Below, in pieces: positions 8,107 to 17,316 of a DNA stretch of 64,000 nt (positions are counted from its first letter, which is position 1; each line of letters starts with the position of its first letter). Both the position numbers and the translations under genes were made by a program. Origin of the DNA: Stakelama pacifica (lineage in GTDB: Bacteria; Pseudomonadota; Alphaproteobacteria; Sphingomonadales; Sphingomonadaceae). Where the stretch lies: the NCBI RefSeq assembly GCF_004361835.1, contig NZ_SNWD01000005.1, positions 1 through 64,000 of the forward strand, written 5' to 3'. The notes under the pieces were generated by a model. It did not search any database and was not told the DNA's origin. It saw only the letters and a program-made list of their open reading frames with translations.

Positions 8107-8571
8107 ATGAGACGAGATAGCAGATTGTCGGGTGTGCTGCATGTGCTGTTGCATATGGTCGAGCGGGACGGGCCGGTCACTTCCGAGACGATGGCGACCA
8201 TCATGGGCAGCAACCCCGCCGCGATGCGGCGGACGATGGCGGGACTGCGTGAGGCAGGGCTGGTCCGATCGGAGAAGGGCCATGGCGGCGGCTGGACGAT
8301 CGAGCGTGCGCTATCGGAGATTACGCTGCGCGACATCTACGCCTCGTTGGACAGCCCCGAGCTCTTTGCCATGGGCAAACGGACCGACGCGCCGGGATGC
8401 CTGGTGGAGGAAGCGGTCAACGCGACGCTGGGTAGCGCCTTCGAAGAAGCGCGCACCCTGCTCCTCGATCGGTTCGCCGCAGTGACGCTCGCTGAACTGA
8501 GCGCCGATTTCCACGGCCGAATGCTCGCACGGGGAAACAAGGACGATCAGGAGATTTACCATGAAGTATGA
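8107..8571 (+). CDS. Rrf2-family transcriptional regulator with a single cysteine
   Basis: A 154-residue Rrf2 protein. It has a winged helix with TIMGSNPAAMRRTMAGLREAG, then the wing sequence KGHGGGWTIE that is typical of Rrf2. Fe-S members (IscR, NsrR) carry three cysteines in the dimerisation region. This one has only Cys98, so cluster binding like IscR is unlikely. A thiol switch as in YwnA-type Rrf2 proteins is possible (inference). It overlaps the downstream flavoprotein gene by 11 bp and heads a redox operon. Confidence 0.88.
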   Translation: MRRDSRLSGVLHVLLHMVERDGPVTSETMATIMGSNPAAMRRTMAGLREAGLVRSEKGHGGGWTIERALSEITLRDIYASLDSPELFAMGKRTDAPGCLVEEAVNATLGSAFEEARTLLLDRFAAVTLAELSADFHGRMLARGNKDDQEIYHEV

Positions 8572-9478
8572 CGCTGTCGTCATCGGCGGAAGCTATGCGG
8601 GCCTGTCCGCCGCGATCCAAATCGCGCGCGCACGCCGATCGGTCTGCATCATCGATACCGCCTCGCCGCGCAACCGCTTCGCCAGCGCCTCTCACGGCTT
8701 CTTCGGCCAGGACGGCGCCGCTCCGGCGGCGATGATCGCCGGGGCCAAGGCACAGGTTGAGGCCTATCCCGGCGTGCGGATGATCGCGGATGCCGCGACC
8801 GATATCGGTGGTGTGGACGGCGGCTTCGAGGTGACCCTCGCTGGTGGTGGCACAGTTGCGGGCAGAAAACTGGTGCTGGCCTTCGGGATCTCCGACGTGC
8901 TCCCCGATATCCCCGGCCTTGCCGAGCGGTGGGGCGACACGGTCCTGCATTGTCCGTACTGCCACGGCTACGAGCATGGCTGCGGCAAGCTAGGGGTCTT
9001 GTGGACCGCGCCCCTGTCGGCGCATCAGGCCGCGCTCATCGCCGATTGGGGCGCGACGACGCTCTATCTCGACGGCAACGCCATGCCCGAGGGGGACGCG
9101 CGGATGCTTCTCGATCGGCGCGGCGTGACGATTGAACCCGCGTCGATCCGCTCACTGCACGGTGAAGACGGCGCCCTGACCTCGCTGTTGGTGGATGACG
9201 GCCGAGCGGCGGAAATTGACGCATTGTTTCTGGCACCGCGTTCGCGATTGAACAGTCCGATTGCCGAACGGCTCGGCTGCGCGCTCGACGAGGGTCCGTT
9301 CGGTCTGGTGGTTCGCACCGATGCGGCGAAGCTGACCACCGTCGCTGGCGTCTATGCTGCCGGCGATATCGCCCGCGCGCCGCACAATGCCAGCTGGGCG
9401 GCCGCCGATGGCGTCACAGCCGGAATCTCGCTGCACCAATCTCTTGTATTCGAGCCGCCCGTTACAGGACAATCTTGA
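8561..9478 (+). CDS. NAD(P)/FAD-dependent oxidoreductase, thioredoxin-reductase-like
   Basis: A 305-residue flavoprotein of the TrxB fold. The FAD motif is VVIGGSYAGLSAAIQIAR at the N-terminus. A redox pair CPYC lies in HCPYCHGYE near residue 130, and the C-terminal FAD-binding segment VYAAGDIA lies near residue 267. Relatives of this length include TrxR-like and HcbA/GliT-like disulfide oxidoreductases. The start overlaps the Rrf2 gene by 11 bp and the stop overlaps the GST start (TGATG). The substrate disulfide is unknown. Confidence 0.88.
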   Translation: MKYDAVVIGGSYAGLSAAIQIARARRSVCIIDTASPRNRFASASHGFFGQDGAAPAAMIAGAKAQVEAYPGVRMIADAATDIGGVDGGFEVTLAGGGTVAGRKLVLAFGISDVLPDIPGLAERWGDTVLHCPYCHGYEHGCGKLGVLWTAPLSAHQAALIADWGATTLYLDGNAMPEGDARMLLDRRGVTIEPASIRSLHGEDGALTSLLVDDGRAAEIDALFLAPRSRLNSPIAERLGCALDEGPFGLVVRTDAAKLTTVAGVYAAGDIARAPHNASWAAADGVTAGISLHQSLVFEPPVTGQS

Positions 9479-10203
9479 TGAGCATGGAGCTCTATGAACT
9501 CGCTTGGGGACTCTACCCTAGGCGCGTCGGCATCTATTTGGCAGAAAAAGGGATCACCGGGATTGACCGGGTGGCGTTCGATCTCATGGCCGGATGGCCT
9601 CCGCCCGAGCTGGAACGATTGAGCCCGCTCGCCACGGTGCCGATCCTGCGAACCGAGGATGGCACGCTGATCCGCTCCTCGATCGCGATCCTCGAATATC
9701 TGGAAGAGCGTTTTTCGTCGCCTGACATGCTCGGCCGAACGCCGGCCATGCGGGCACGGACGCGTGAGCTGATCGCGGTGATCGATGAAGCCGCGATGCA
9801 GTTTGGTATCTGGTGTCACAAGGCCAGCCCGGCGTTTGCGGGACGCGAACCGCAGAGCATCGAAGCCGCGACGTTTGCGGCCGATTCGTATCATTGTCGC
9901 TTGCGCCTGCTCGACACGCTTGTTGGCGAGACGGAAGGACCGTTCCTTGCTGGCGATCAGCCCACCATCGCCGATTGCATCGCGATGGCCACGCTGCAAT
10001 TCGCCGAAGGGCTATATGGCGTTCCCGTTCCTGAAGACTGCCCTGTCCTGACAGTTTGGTACCGCGCCTTCAGCGAGCGGCCGAGCGCGGCGCCCGCAGA
10101 ATTTCCCGCGCCTCTGCTGGCGGTAGCACAGGGGCTGCGGGAAGTCTGTCCGCCCTCGATCGGATCAAAACTAGGTCCCGCCCGAGGGATCGTCGATGTC
10201 TAA
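9478..10203 (+). CDS. Glutathione S-transferase family protein
   Basis: A 241-residue protein with an N-terminal thioredoxin-fold domain (LYPRRVGIYLAEKGI, then SPLATVPILRTEDG and SSIAILEYLEERF, the glutathione-site layout) and an alpha-helical C-terminal domain with FLAGDQPTIADCIAMATLQF. Glutathione conjugation or a related thiol-transfer reaction is expected, in the cytoplasm. Translation is coupled to the flavoprotein gene (TGATG). ATG 9484 is an alternative start. It closes the Rrf2-flavoprotein-GST operon. Confidence 0.88.
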   Translation: MSMELYELAWGLYPRRVGIYLAEKGITGIDRVAFDLMAGWPPPELERLSPLATVPILRTEDGTLIRSSIAILEYLEERFSSPDMLGRTPAMRARTRELIAVIDEAAMQFGIWCHKASPAFAGREPQSIEAATFAADSYHCRLRLLDTLVGETEGPFLAGDQPTIADCIAMATLQFAEGLYGVPVPEDCPVLTVWYRAFSERPSAAPAEFPAPLLAVAQGLREVCPPSIGSKLGPARGIVDV

Positions 10204-10455
10204 CTGTAGCGACCTGCAATGATGATCGGCCGGACGCGCAATTATCAAGGTTTTCCGGCGTACATACGTGAGGCAGAACGGGGCGGCCAGTGCACGTTAG
10301 CTGATCCGTGACCCACAATCGTTGAGACGGACGCACAATAACCAACCTCCAATTCGTGGTGCCGGACCGGATGGAGCGTTCCGCTGTCTCGGTTGGGATC
10401 GAGGAATGGGACGGCCACAGCTTTCCCGAGACCCCTCGTTGTGGGAAGATTATGC

Positions 10456-10953
10456 CTAGATGGTCATCTGGCGGTGCAGCGTTTCGTGATCCTCGACATG
10501 CCAGTTTTCAACAATCAGACCGTCAGCGACCCGCATGATATCAGTCGCCAGATAGTCGATCGCTTGCCCGGCTCCTTCCGTGCCTTTACGGGTTCCTGTG
10601 AAAGTACCCATGACGCGCAGATGGCTGACAATGCGATCCCCAACCAGTATCTGCTGAAGAACCTTTACCCGGCCATCGGGGAACGCCACAAAGAAGTCCG
10701 CGCCAGCAGCGGCCAAACCTGACGGACCCTGTTGTCGACCGGCGGGCAAAGTGCGATCCGTGTAGCTGGGAGAAACGGTCGCCTCGAACAAGGCTGTGCT
10801 GCCGTTGTTCCAAAAGCCGTAGTAGGTCGCGGCGAGTTCCGCGAGCTTGGAAGTAGTACCGTCTCCGGGGCTGACCAGCACATCAGGACGCGCGAAGGTC
10901 ACCGCCTCAGCATCGTGGAGCCGCGAAGGATCGGCGGGCGACGAGGTGTCCAT
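10456..10953 (-). CDS. SnoaL-like ester cyclase / NTF2-fold protein
   Basis: A 165-residue NTF2-fold protein. It has AATYYGFWNNGSTALFEATVSPSY and FFVAFPDGRVKVLQQILVGDRI, followed by the family signature ENWHVEDHETLHRQM. SnoaL-type cyclases act on polyketides, but most bacterial members have no known substrate and no polyketide synthase is nearby. The ATG at 10953 is 1 bp past the NmrA stop codon (TGACATG), so translation is coupled. It is the second gene of the NmrA-SnoaL pair. Confidence 0.8.
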   Translation of the reverse strand: MDTSSPADPSRLHDAEAVTFARPDVLVSPGDGTTSKLAELAATYYGFWNNGSTALFEATVSPSYTDRTLPAGRQQGPSGLAAAGADFFVAFPDGRVKVLQQILVGDRIVSHLRVMGTFTGTRKGTEGAGQAIDYLATDIMRVADGLIVENWHVEDHETLHRQMTI

Positions 10954-10954
10954 G

Positions 10955-11875
10955 TCAAGCTGCCTCCCGCTGATCGAGCCACGCCGGCACGTCCACGACC
11001 GCAATGCCTTGCGCGGCATTGAAGGTTGTCTCCTTGTCCCACGCGACGCCGGTGTCGCGGGCAAAGGCAAGGTGGTACTTCCGCATCCCGTCGTCCGGGT
11101 GTGCCGCGACTTCGGACCGCAGCCGATCCATGTCCCACATCACCCGCTCCACATCGCGACCCAAGTGCCCTTCAATCATGTCGGCAAGTTGGGTGTAGGA
11201 GAACGTGTCCCCGGCGACGTACACCACCTGATCACGGATGCGCGGTTCATGCGCGAGGATCGCGGCGGTGAGCCGTCCGATGTCGCCCGGGGTGGTCACG
11301 GTCAGGCGGTTCTCCCAGCTACCGAGCGCATGAACCCTAGGGCGTTCGAGGTCGACCAGGCCGAAGGCCGGCTCGAACAAAAAGCTGGTGAACATGCCCG
11401 TCGAGACGATGATCCATTCCGTGGCAGATTGCCCGCGCAGCATATCGCGCACGTCCGCCTGCTCATCGAACACCGGCTGCCCGCTGCCATGCCCGACCAC
11501 GTCGTAATCGACACCGAACTGCCAAGGCACGTAGCGTTCCACGCCGGCTTGCAGGACGGCCTTGGTTATCTTGCGTTGCGTGCCTGGGCCGCCGACGAAC
11601 CCGGTGCAGCAGATAACCGTATCGAACGAGGCGAAGATGGCGACAAGGCCATCGACCGTTTCCGTCGCAAGATCGCCGCGAACGATGTGGAGCCCCTTAC
11701 CCTCCAACGGGTGTTTAGCCTGCTCTCCGGCTGCGTCGGCGGGAGGCCGCAGGAGGACGCTGACTGATCCGGCGCTTTCCGGGTGCTGCTCCAACAGTCC
11801 GTTGATCACGGCCAGTCCCAGTTCTCCGGCGCCGATTACAAGGAAAGTAGCGGAAGGTTTCTTCGTTTCTGGCAT
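10955..11875 (-). CDS. NmrA/isoflavone-reductase-like NAD(P)-binding protein
   Basis: A 306-residue atypical SDR. It has FLVIGAGELGLAVINGLLE (dinucleotide loop), VICCTGFVGGPGTQ, and RYVPWQFGVDYD, which is typical of NmrA/phenylcoumaran-reductase-like proteins. Family members are either reductases or NADP sensors. GGAG about 8 nt upstream supports ATG 11875 over 11887. It is divergent from the HxlR gene with almost no gap, so promoters must overlap coding DNA. HxlR-NmrA(-SnoaL) is a recurrent pairing in quinone and electrophile stress modules. Confidence 0.85.
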   Translation of the reverse strand: MPETKKPSATFLVIGAGELGLAVINGLLEQHPESAGSVSVLLRPPADAAGEQAKHPLEGKGLHIVRGDLATETVDGLVAIFASFDTVICCTGFVGGPGTQRKITKAVLQAGVERYVPWQFGVDYDVVGHGSGQPVFDEQADVRDMLRGQSATEWIIVSTGMFTSFLFEPAFGLVDLERPRVHALGSWENRLTVTTPGDIGRLTAAILAHEPRIRDQVVYVAGDTFSYTQLADMIEGHLGRDVERVMWDMDRLRSEVAAHPDDGMRKYHLAFARDTGVAWDKETTFNAAQGIAVVDVPAWLDQREAA

Positions 11876-11887
11876 CAGGCACTCCAT

Positions 11888-12400
11888 ATGATCCTGATGA
11901 CAAATGAGATGCACGGTCGGGATAAAGAAGACGGTACACGCGTGATACCGCTTGATGAGTTGGACTTCGATGCGGTGATTGCCCGCTCGCAAGCAGCCTG
12001 CGACGCGCTCAGCGACGATGATGACGGGCTGAAGCGGGAAGTGCTGGCCCATGCCGGCAACCGATGGTCGCTCGGCATCGTCCATACCTTGGGCGTCGCC
12101 GGTACGCTACGCCACGCCGAACTGGCACGGCGGCTCGAAGGGGTCACGCAGCGCATGTTAACCCGCTCCTTGCGTCACTTGGAACGTGATGGGCTCATTC
12201 TTCGCCGCGACTACCGGGAGGTGCCGCCAAGGGTCGATTACACGCTGACGACCATGGGGCGAGGGTTGCTTGTGGGGATGATGCCGCTTTGGTCCTGGAT
12301 CATCGACAATGCCCCGGAGTTCAGGGCAGCACGCGCCCGGTTCGACCATAACGGACCGAATGCCGATGATCCTATGAAAGCCCGGAGCCTTCCCGAATAG
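11888..12400 (+). CDS. HxlR-family transcriptional regulator
   Basis: A MarR-like winged-helix regulator of about 170 residues. It has GNRWSLGIVHTLGVAGTLRHAELARRLEGVTQRMLTRSLRHLERDGLI, the HxlR core, then VDYTLTTMGRGL. Only one cysteine is present (about residue 38), N-terminal to the core, where YodB/HypR-type HxlR proteins carry their sensing cysteine. It is about 22 residues before the core Trp, versus about 14 in YodB. Starts at 11888, 11897 or 11909 are possible. It probably regulates the divergent NmrA-SnoaL operon. Confidence 0.86.
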   Translation: MILMTNEMHGRDKEDGTRVIPLDELDFDAVIARSQAACDALSDDDDGLKREVLAHAGNRWSLGIVHTLGVAGTLRHAELARRLEGVTQRMLTRSLRHLERDGLILRRDYREVPPRVDYTLTTMGRGLLVGMMPLWSWIIDNAPEFRAARARFDHNGPNADDPMKARSLPE

Positions 12401-12663
12401 AAGGGATGATTGCGATGACCGAGGGGCGCGCTGCACGCTGGACGGCAAGGAAGTTCCGTTTTCCCGAAATCTGTTCCCGATAGCCTCTTGCCGAAGTTGC
12501 CCTTTCGAGAGGGAGAAACGGGACACTAGAACCACCTAGCGCCCGCTGGCGGGTCCGATCTTTCTCACGCAATGTGCGCCGGAAAACGCCGATGATTGCG
12601 CGTCCGGCCGATCATCATTGCAGGCCACGACATCTAACACGAGGCGGGAGAATTCGTCTTGGC

Positions 12664-13569
12664 TTAGAAGTGCCGCTTTAGGAACTCCGCGGTTCCGTCT
12701 AGAGCCTGTCCCGACGCCTTAAGCATGCCAACATTGGTAGGGAAGACATGAACCATGCCCTTCCACACATGCGTTTCCACCTGACGCCCCGCCTCGCCTG
12801 CCAGCGACTCGAAACGCAGCGAGTCGTCGAGCAGGATTTCGTCGTCGCCAACATCGATCCGAACCGGCGGTAGCCTGGTGAAGTCGCCCGCCAGCGCGTT
12901 AACTCGAGAATCGCTCTTGTCCGCCCCCGCGAGGTACTGCCGGGCGCCATCGGAGAGCGACTGCTCGGTGAGGATCGGATCGACGTCGGCGCGGGTCTGG
13001 ACGCTTTCGCCCATGAGCGCTGGATCGGTCCACGGCGAATAGGCGACGATGGCGACCGGGGCGGGCGTCTCTTCAGAGCGGTTCATCGCCACCGAAAGCA
13101 CCGCGCCACCGCCCGCGGAATCGCCCATCAGGGCGACCTTGCCGCCGGTCATCTCGGCCAGCGCGACATAGACCTTGCTGACGTCGTCATATGCGGCGGG
13201 GAAGGGGTTTTCGGGCGCCAACGCATAGTCGACGACGAACACCGGGCGGCCGGCACGCGTGGCAATCTGGCTGGCGAGTCCGCGATAGGCCTCGGCGCTG
13301 CCCAGGACGTAGCCGCCACCATGGACGTAGAGGATGGCGCCGTCCCCGGCGCGCGTGCCGGCAGGGGTGACCCACCATCCCGCTACACCGCCGACTTCGG
13401 CTTGCACCGTCTCGACATCGTCGGCAATCTTGGTGCGCGCGATCAGCTGGTCGTAGGCTTCGCGGGCACCCGGCTCGATCGAAAAGCTGCCCGATGCGGC
13501 GATCATCGCGCGCATCGCCAGCATGGCGGCACGGTCGCGGAAAGCCTCGTCGTGATTGATAATGCTCAT
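12664..13569 (-). CDS. Alpha/beta hydrolase, hormone-sensitive-lipase family
   Basis: A 301-residue carboxylesterase. The oxyanion motif HGGGYV is near residue 85, the nucleophile elbow GDSAGGG near residue 150, and the Asp and His of the triad lie in the C-terminal third (VGDDE; KGMVHVF). The start MSIINHDE (13569) is preferred because residues upstream are not conserved-looking. It lies about 115 bp downstream of a LysR gene on the same strand, with the LysR start far upstream, so LysR-hydrolase could be one transcript. The ester substrate is unknown. Confidence 0.88.
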   Translation of the reverse strand: MSIINHDEAFRDRAAMLAMRAMIAASGSFSIEPGAREAYDQLIARTKIADDVETVQAEVGGVAGWWVTPAGTRAGDGAILYVHGGGYVLGSAEAYRGLASQIATRAGRPVFVVDYALAPENPFPAAYDDVSKVYVALAEMTGGKVALMGDSAGGGAVLSVAMNRSEETPAPVAIVAYSPWTDPALMGESVQTRADVDPILTEQSLSDGARQYLAGADKSDSRVNALAGDFTRLPPVRIDVGDDEILLDDSLRFESLAGEAGRQVETHVWKGMVHVFPTNVGMLKASGQALDGTAEFLKRHF

Positions 13570-13683
13570 GGGAAAGTTCCTGTGCTTGGTAACTGCCAGC
13601 AATCTAGCGTTCCGCAGTACCGGGCGGCAGAGCATCATTCTGGACGCACCATCCCATCAGCGGGACGAATGACGCGCTTGTTC

Positions 13684-14577
13684 CTATCGCACGAAGGCGG
13701 CCAGCTCGTCCGCTGAACCGGTCGGAAAAGTCGCCTTGAGATGATCGAGGAATGCCGAGACGCGGGAACTGAGCAGCCGCCTCGAGGGATAGAGCGCCCA
13801 CAATTCGGTGCCCGGCATATCGAGTTCGCCCCACATCACGAGGTTGCCGCGCTCGACCTCGTTGTGGACCAGCGAATAAGGCAGCGCAGCCGCAGCTTCG
13901 GCATCGCGCAGCGCATCACGCACCATGACCAGCGAGGAGAGCGAAAGGATCGGTTCGATTGCCACCGTCTCGATACCTTCCCCGTCATGACGCACACGCC
14001 AGCTCGTCTGCTTCCAGTCGACGCTGCGCACGATGGCGGGTACGCTCTTGCGTCCCGAGGGTCGTTTGAGGCCGGGCGGAGCGACGACGACCTGATGATC
14101 GCGCAGAAACACGCGCCCAATGAGATTGTCGTCGGCGCTGGGGTTGATCCGGATGACAAGATCCACACCTTCTTCGACCATATTCACCGCCCGGTCCTCG
14201 GTGACGATCTCGAGCTGGACTTCCGGATAGGCATTAGCAAATCGCGCAGCGACCTCGCCCATCGCGATCTGGCAGAACAGCAGCGGTGCGCTGATCTTCA
14301 TGTGCCCGCGCGGCGTATCACCGCCCGACGCGATCGCGGTGACAGTCTCGTCGAGATCGGTCAGCAGCTTCGCGCTGCGCTCGTGAAGCGCACGGCCTTC
14401 CTCGGTGAGCTTTAGCTCACGGCCGCCGCGCTCGAACAGGCGCAGACCCAACGCGGCCTCGAACTCCGCGACGCGGCGCGACAGGGTGGCCTTGGGCCGG
14501 TTGGCCTCGCGCGCGGCCTTGCTGAAACCGCCATGGCGAGCGACGAGGTTGAAATCGGCGAGCGCGACAAGATCCAT
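13684..14577 (-). CDS. LysR-family transcriptional regulator
   Basis: A 297-residue LysR protein. The HTH lies in residues 1-60 (LADFNLVARHGGFSKAAREANRPKATLSRRVAEFE), and the effector domain follows from about residue 90 (GHMKISAPLLFCQIAMGEV). It belongs to the DsdC/YafC-like group often encoded beside SDR or reductase genes. On its 5' side, across 243 bp, is an SDR on the same strand; on its 3' side is an HSL-type hydrolase. Which of the two it controls is not clear. Confidence 0.88.
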   Translation of the reverse strand: MDLVALADFNLVARHGGFSKAAREANRPKATLSRRVAEFEAALGLRLFERGGRELKLTEEGRALHERSAKLLTDLDETVTAIASGGDTPRGHMKISAPLLFCQIAMGEVAARFANAYPEVQLEIVTEDRAVNMVEEGVDLVIRINPSADDNLIGRVFLRDHQVVVAPPGLKRPSGRKSVPAIVRSVDWKQTSWRVRHDGEGIETVAIEPILSLSSLVMVRDALRDAEAAAALPYSLVHNEVERGNLVMWGELDMPGTELWALYPSRRLLSSRVSAFLDHLKATFPTGSADELAAFVR

Positions 14578-14820
14578 GTTTCACCTAAGAGACGATACGG
14601 CAGTAGTGGCAATACTCCGCCTCATGGACGAAACAGTCAATATTTGGATGCACCACTGTCTCAAATCATCAGGATTTGCGACGGGTCGCTGCCCGTGCGG
14701 CATCCGCTGACGCCGTGCTTTCGCACTAGCCCCACCCGGCACCTTCCAATGCAGGCTGCCGAGCGGGGGGTAACGCGCCTCGGACGGGAGAGGACGTTTT
14801 GAGACGCCCCCAACACCGTG

Positions 14821-15579
14821 TTAGAAGTTGGCGAGGAAGGGATTGATCCCGGCGACCGTCTCTTCGAGCCGATCTTCCTTCTCGGTGCGGCGCATGTAGT
14901 CGACTTCCTCGACCAGCACCTCGGCCGGCGTCGGATCGCGCTGCAGCAGGTCCATCACCTGGTCGACGAAGAGTTCGGGATCCATGAAGCGCTCGTTGTT
15001 CTCCTGGCCTGGCGTCAGCGTGGTGCGCAGCGCCGGCGGGGCGATCTCGATCACCTCGACCCGATCCTTCAGCACCGCGCGCAGCGACACGGTGTAGTTG
15101 TGGATGCCCGCCTTAATGGCCGAATAGGTCGGCGCCAGCACCAGCGGCACGAAAGCAAGACCGGAGGTCACGTTGATGAGCGCCGCGTTGGGCTGCGCCA
15201 CCAGCTGGTCGATCAGCGCATTGGTGAGCCGGATCGGGCCGAGCAGATTGTTGGTGACCGATTCCTCGGCGTCGGCAAGATCGCGCTTCGCGGCGAGTGA
15301 GCCTTCCATCCGCATGATGCCGGCATTGTTGATGAGCATATTCGCCTGCGGGAAGTCGTCGGCGATCCGCTTCGCGAACGCATCGATGCTGACCGGATCG
15401 GTCTGGTCGAGTTCGAGCGTGTGGATGTTCGCGTAGCCCTCGGCCGTCTCGGCCAGCGCGTCCATGTTACGGCTCGCGATGATGACGGTGTTGCCTGCAT
15501 CGTGCAGGCGCCGGGCGATCAAGCGTCCGATGCCCGAGCCGCCGCCGGTAAGGATGATGGTGTTGCCGCTGTTCTTCAT
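14821..15579 (-). CDS. SDR family oxidoreductase (DltE-like)
   Basis: A 252-residue classical SDR with LTGGGSGIGRLIARRL, LINNAGIM and YSAIKAG. The sequence pattern, including a long C-terminal tail after APPALRTTLTPGQ, fits the DltE/YdfG-like group. All catalytic residues are present. It is the most 3' of three consecutive leftward SDR genes (14821-17254). The 130-bp gap to the next one leaves room for its own promoter. Confidence 0.88.
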   Translation of the reverse strand: MKNSGNTIILTGGGSGIGRLIARRLHDAGNTVIIASRNMDALAETAEGYANIHTLELDQTDPVSIDAFAKRIADDFPQANMLINNAGIMRMEGSLAAKRDLADAEESVTNNLLGPIRLTNALIDQLVAQPNAALINVTSGLAFVPLVLAPTYSAIKAGIHNYTVSLRAVLKDRVEVIEIAPPALRTTLTPGQENNERFMDPELFVDQVMDLLQRDPTPAEVLVEEVDYMRRTEKEDRLEETVAGINPFLANF

Positions 15580-15708
15580 GATGCTTCTCCTCAGGTGCAG
15601 AGCCGGAAATCCGTTTCCGTCTCTCTGCCGTTGGAAATAGATGTTCCGAGCGCCATGGATAAGCAGCTTAATATGGACGGATTGTCTCGCCCATGAAACG
15701 ATACTGCC

Positions 15709-16452
15709 TCAGACCTTGAGCCCGCCATCGACATAGAGTTCTTCCCCGTTGATGTAGCTAGCAGAGTCGCTCGCGAAGAAAGCGACGACGTTGGCTACCT
15801 CTTCGGGAGTGCCGATTCGACCTATCGGGCTGCGCTCGTTGAGAGCGTCGATCGCGCTGTCGCCGTCACTGCCCAACGCATCACGAAGCGAAGGCGTATC
15901 GATCGCTCCGGGGCTTACGACATTGATGCGAATGCCGCGGCCCTTGATGTCCTTGATCCATGTTTTTGCGAAGGCGCGCATCCCTGCTTTGGTCGCACCA
16001 TAGACGCTCATGGTCGACGGCGCCTCGAACGAGCCGGTCGACCCCATAAGGACGATGGATGCGCCGTGGCCAAGCATCGGCAAAGCCGACTGGACCGTGT
16101 TGAGAACACCTTTCAGATTGGTGCCGACCACCTTTTCAAACTTCTGGTCGTCGATCTCTCCGAGTGGTGCGTTTGCGCCCACACCCGCGTTGGCGACCAC
16201 GATATGAAGTCCGCCGAGCGTCTCTCCGATCCGCTGGACGGCGGCATCCATCTCGTCTGCCTGGGTCACGTCGGCGACGATCGGGAGGCACCCTCCACCA
16301 ATCGAACTGGCAGCGCTGTCGATCGTATCGCGGGTGCGCCCGGTTATCGCAACGGCAGCTCCGCATTCGGTCAGCTGCTTTGCGATAGCGAAGCCGATAC
16401 CTGAACTGCCGCCGGTCACGAGGGCGACTTTCGCCGTAAGATCAATTCGCAT
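15709..16452 (-). CDS. SDR family oxidoreductase
   Basis: A 247-residue classical SDR: VTGGSSGIGFAIA, VVANAGVG (VANAG instead of NNAG), serine in MGSTGSF and YGATKAG. It ends with VDGGLKV, the usual FabG-type tail. The start MRIDLTAKVALVTGG (16452) is chosen because upstream residues are low-complexity. It is the second of three leftward SDRs, 67 bp from the next gene upstream, so the pair 16520/15709 is probably one operon opposite the AraC gene at 17317. Confidence 0.88.
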   Translation of the reverse strand: MRIDLTAKVALVTGGSSGIGFAIAKQLTECGAAVAITGRTRDTIDSAASSIGGGCLPIVADVTQADEMDAAVQRIGETLGGLHIVVANAGVGANAPLGEIDDQKFEKVVGTNLKGVLNTVQSALPMLGHGASIVLMGSTGSFEAPSTMSVYGATKAGMRAFAKTWIKDIKGRGIRINVVSPGAIDTPSLRDALGSDGDSAIDALNERSPIGRIGTPEEVANVVAFFASDSASYINGEELYVDGGLKV

Positions 16453-16519
16453 CGGTTGGTACGCTCCTGACGGAAAGGGATGGAACACGGACGAGGTCCG
16501 TAGCGGGCGGCGAAACTCG

Positions 16520-17254
16520 CTAGTCCTGCGCCGTGGGGCGTACGACGATGCTTCCGACATCGACTTCGGCGGGCTGTTCGATCGCGAAGGCGATCGCCTT
16601 GGCGATTGCCTCGGGCGGAAGTGCCAGTTCATCCATGCGTTGCTGCGTGGCCGACCTGGCGGAAGCGTCCGTCATCGACGAGGCAAGGTCGGTAGCTATG
16701 AAGCCGGGCGACACCTCTGTCACACGCAGCGTCGGCCCGGCTTCCTGGCGCAAGGCTTCGGTTATCGTTCTGACTGCATTCTTGGTCGCCGCGTATACGC
16801 CCATGGTGGGCACGATCCGCAGACCGGCGGTCGAGACGACATTGACGATGTGGCCATTTTGCTGCGCAGTGAAGATCGGAAGCGCGGCGGCGATCCCATA
16901 AAGGACTCCGCGCAGATTGACGTCGATCATCGCATCCCAGTCCTCGACCCGAAGCGCATCGAAACGGGACGTCGGACTTATGCCGGCGTTATTGACCAAG
17001 ACATCGAGCTGACCGAACCGTGCGCGAGCGTGGGTGACAAGTGCGTCGACATCGGTGCGTCGTGTTACGTCGGTCGCTAGCCAGGCAGCGGTCCCGCCGC
17101 GCGCCTCGATTTCGGCCGTGACGGCCGCCAATTGTTCGGATCGGCGCCCGCCGATGACGGGTATGGCGCCAAGGCTCGCCAGGTGAAGTGCCGTGGCACG
17201 CCCGATGCCGCTTCCCGCCCCGGTAATCACCACCACTTTGCCTTTTAGGCTCAT
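16520..17254 (-). CDS. SDR family oxidoreductase
   Basis: A 244-residue classical SDR with ITGAGSGIGRATALHL, VNNAGISP and YAATKNAVR; all catalytic motifs are intact. It resembles YdfG/serine-dehydrogenase-like SDRs that act on 3-hydroxy acids or small ketones, but the substrate is not determinable. It starts 62 bp from the AraC-type gene on the other strand, which makes it the likely first target of that regulator. Confidence 0.88.
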   Translation of the reverse strand: MSLKGKVVVITGAGSGIGRATALHLASLGAIPVIGGRRSEQLAAVTAEIEARGGTAAWLATDVTRRTDVDALVTHARARFGQLDVLVNNAGISPTSRFDALRVEDWDAMIDVNLRGVLYGIAAALPIFTAQQNGHIVNVVSTAGLRIVPTMGVYAATKNAVRTITEALRQEAGPTLRVTEVSPGFIATDLASSMTDASARSATQQRMDELALPPEAIAKAIAFAIEQPAEVDVGSIVVRPTAQD

Positions 17255-17316
17255 CGCAATCTCCTACGCATAGAGAGCTAGGCAGACCTGCGTGGAGTTA
17301 CTACACGTAGTCATCC

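Noticed and set aside
12401-12663. Small gene or att-like site in the HxlR-hydrolase gap
   Set aside because: Only short GC palindromes (for example CCCGCTGGCGGG with a 2-nt loop) and no protein-like frame were found.
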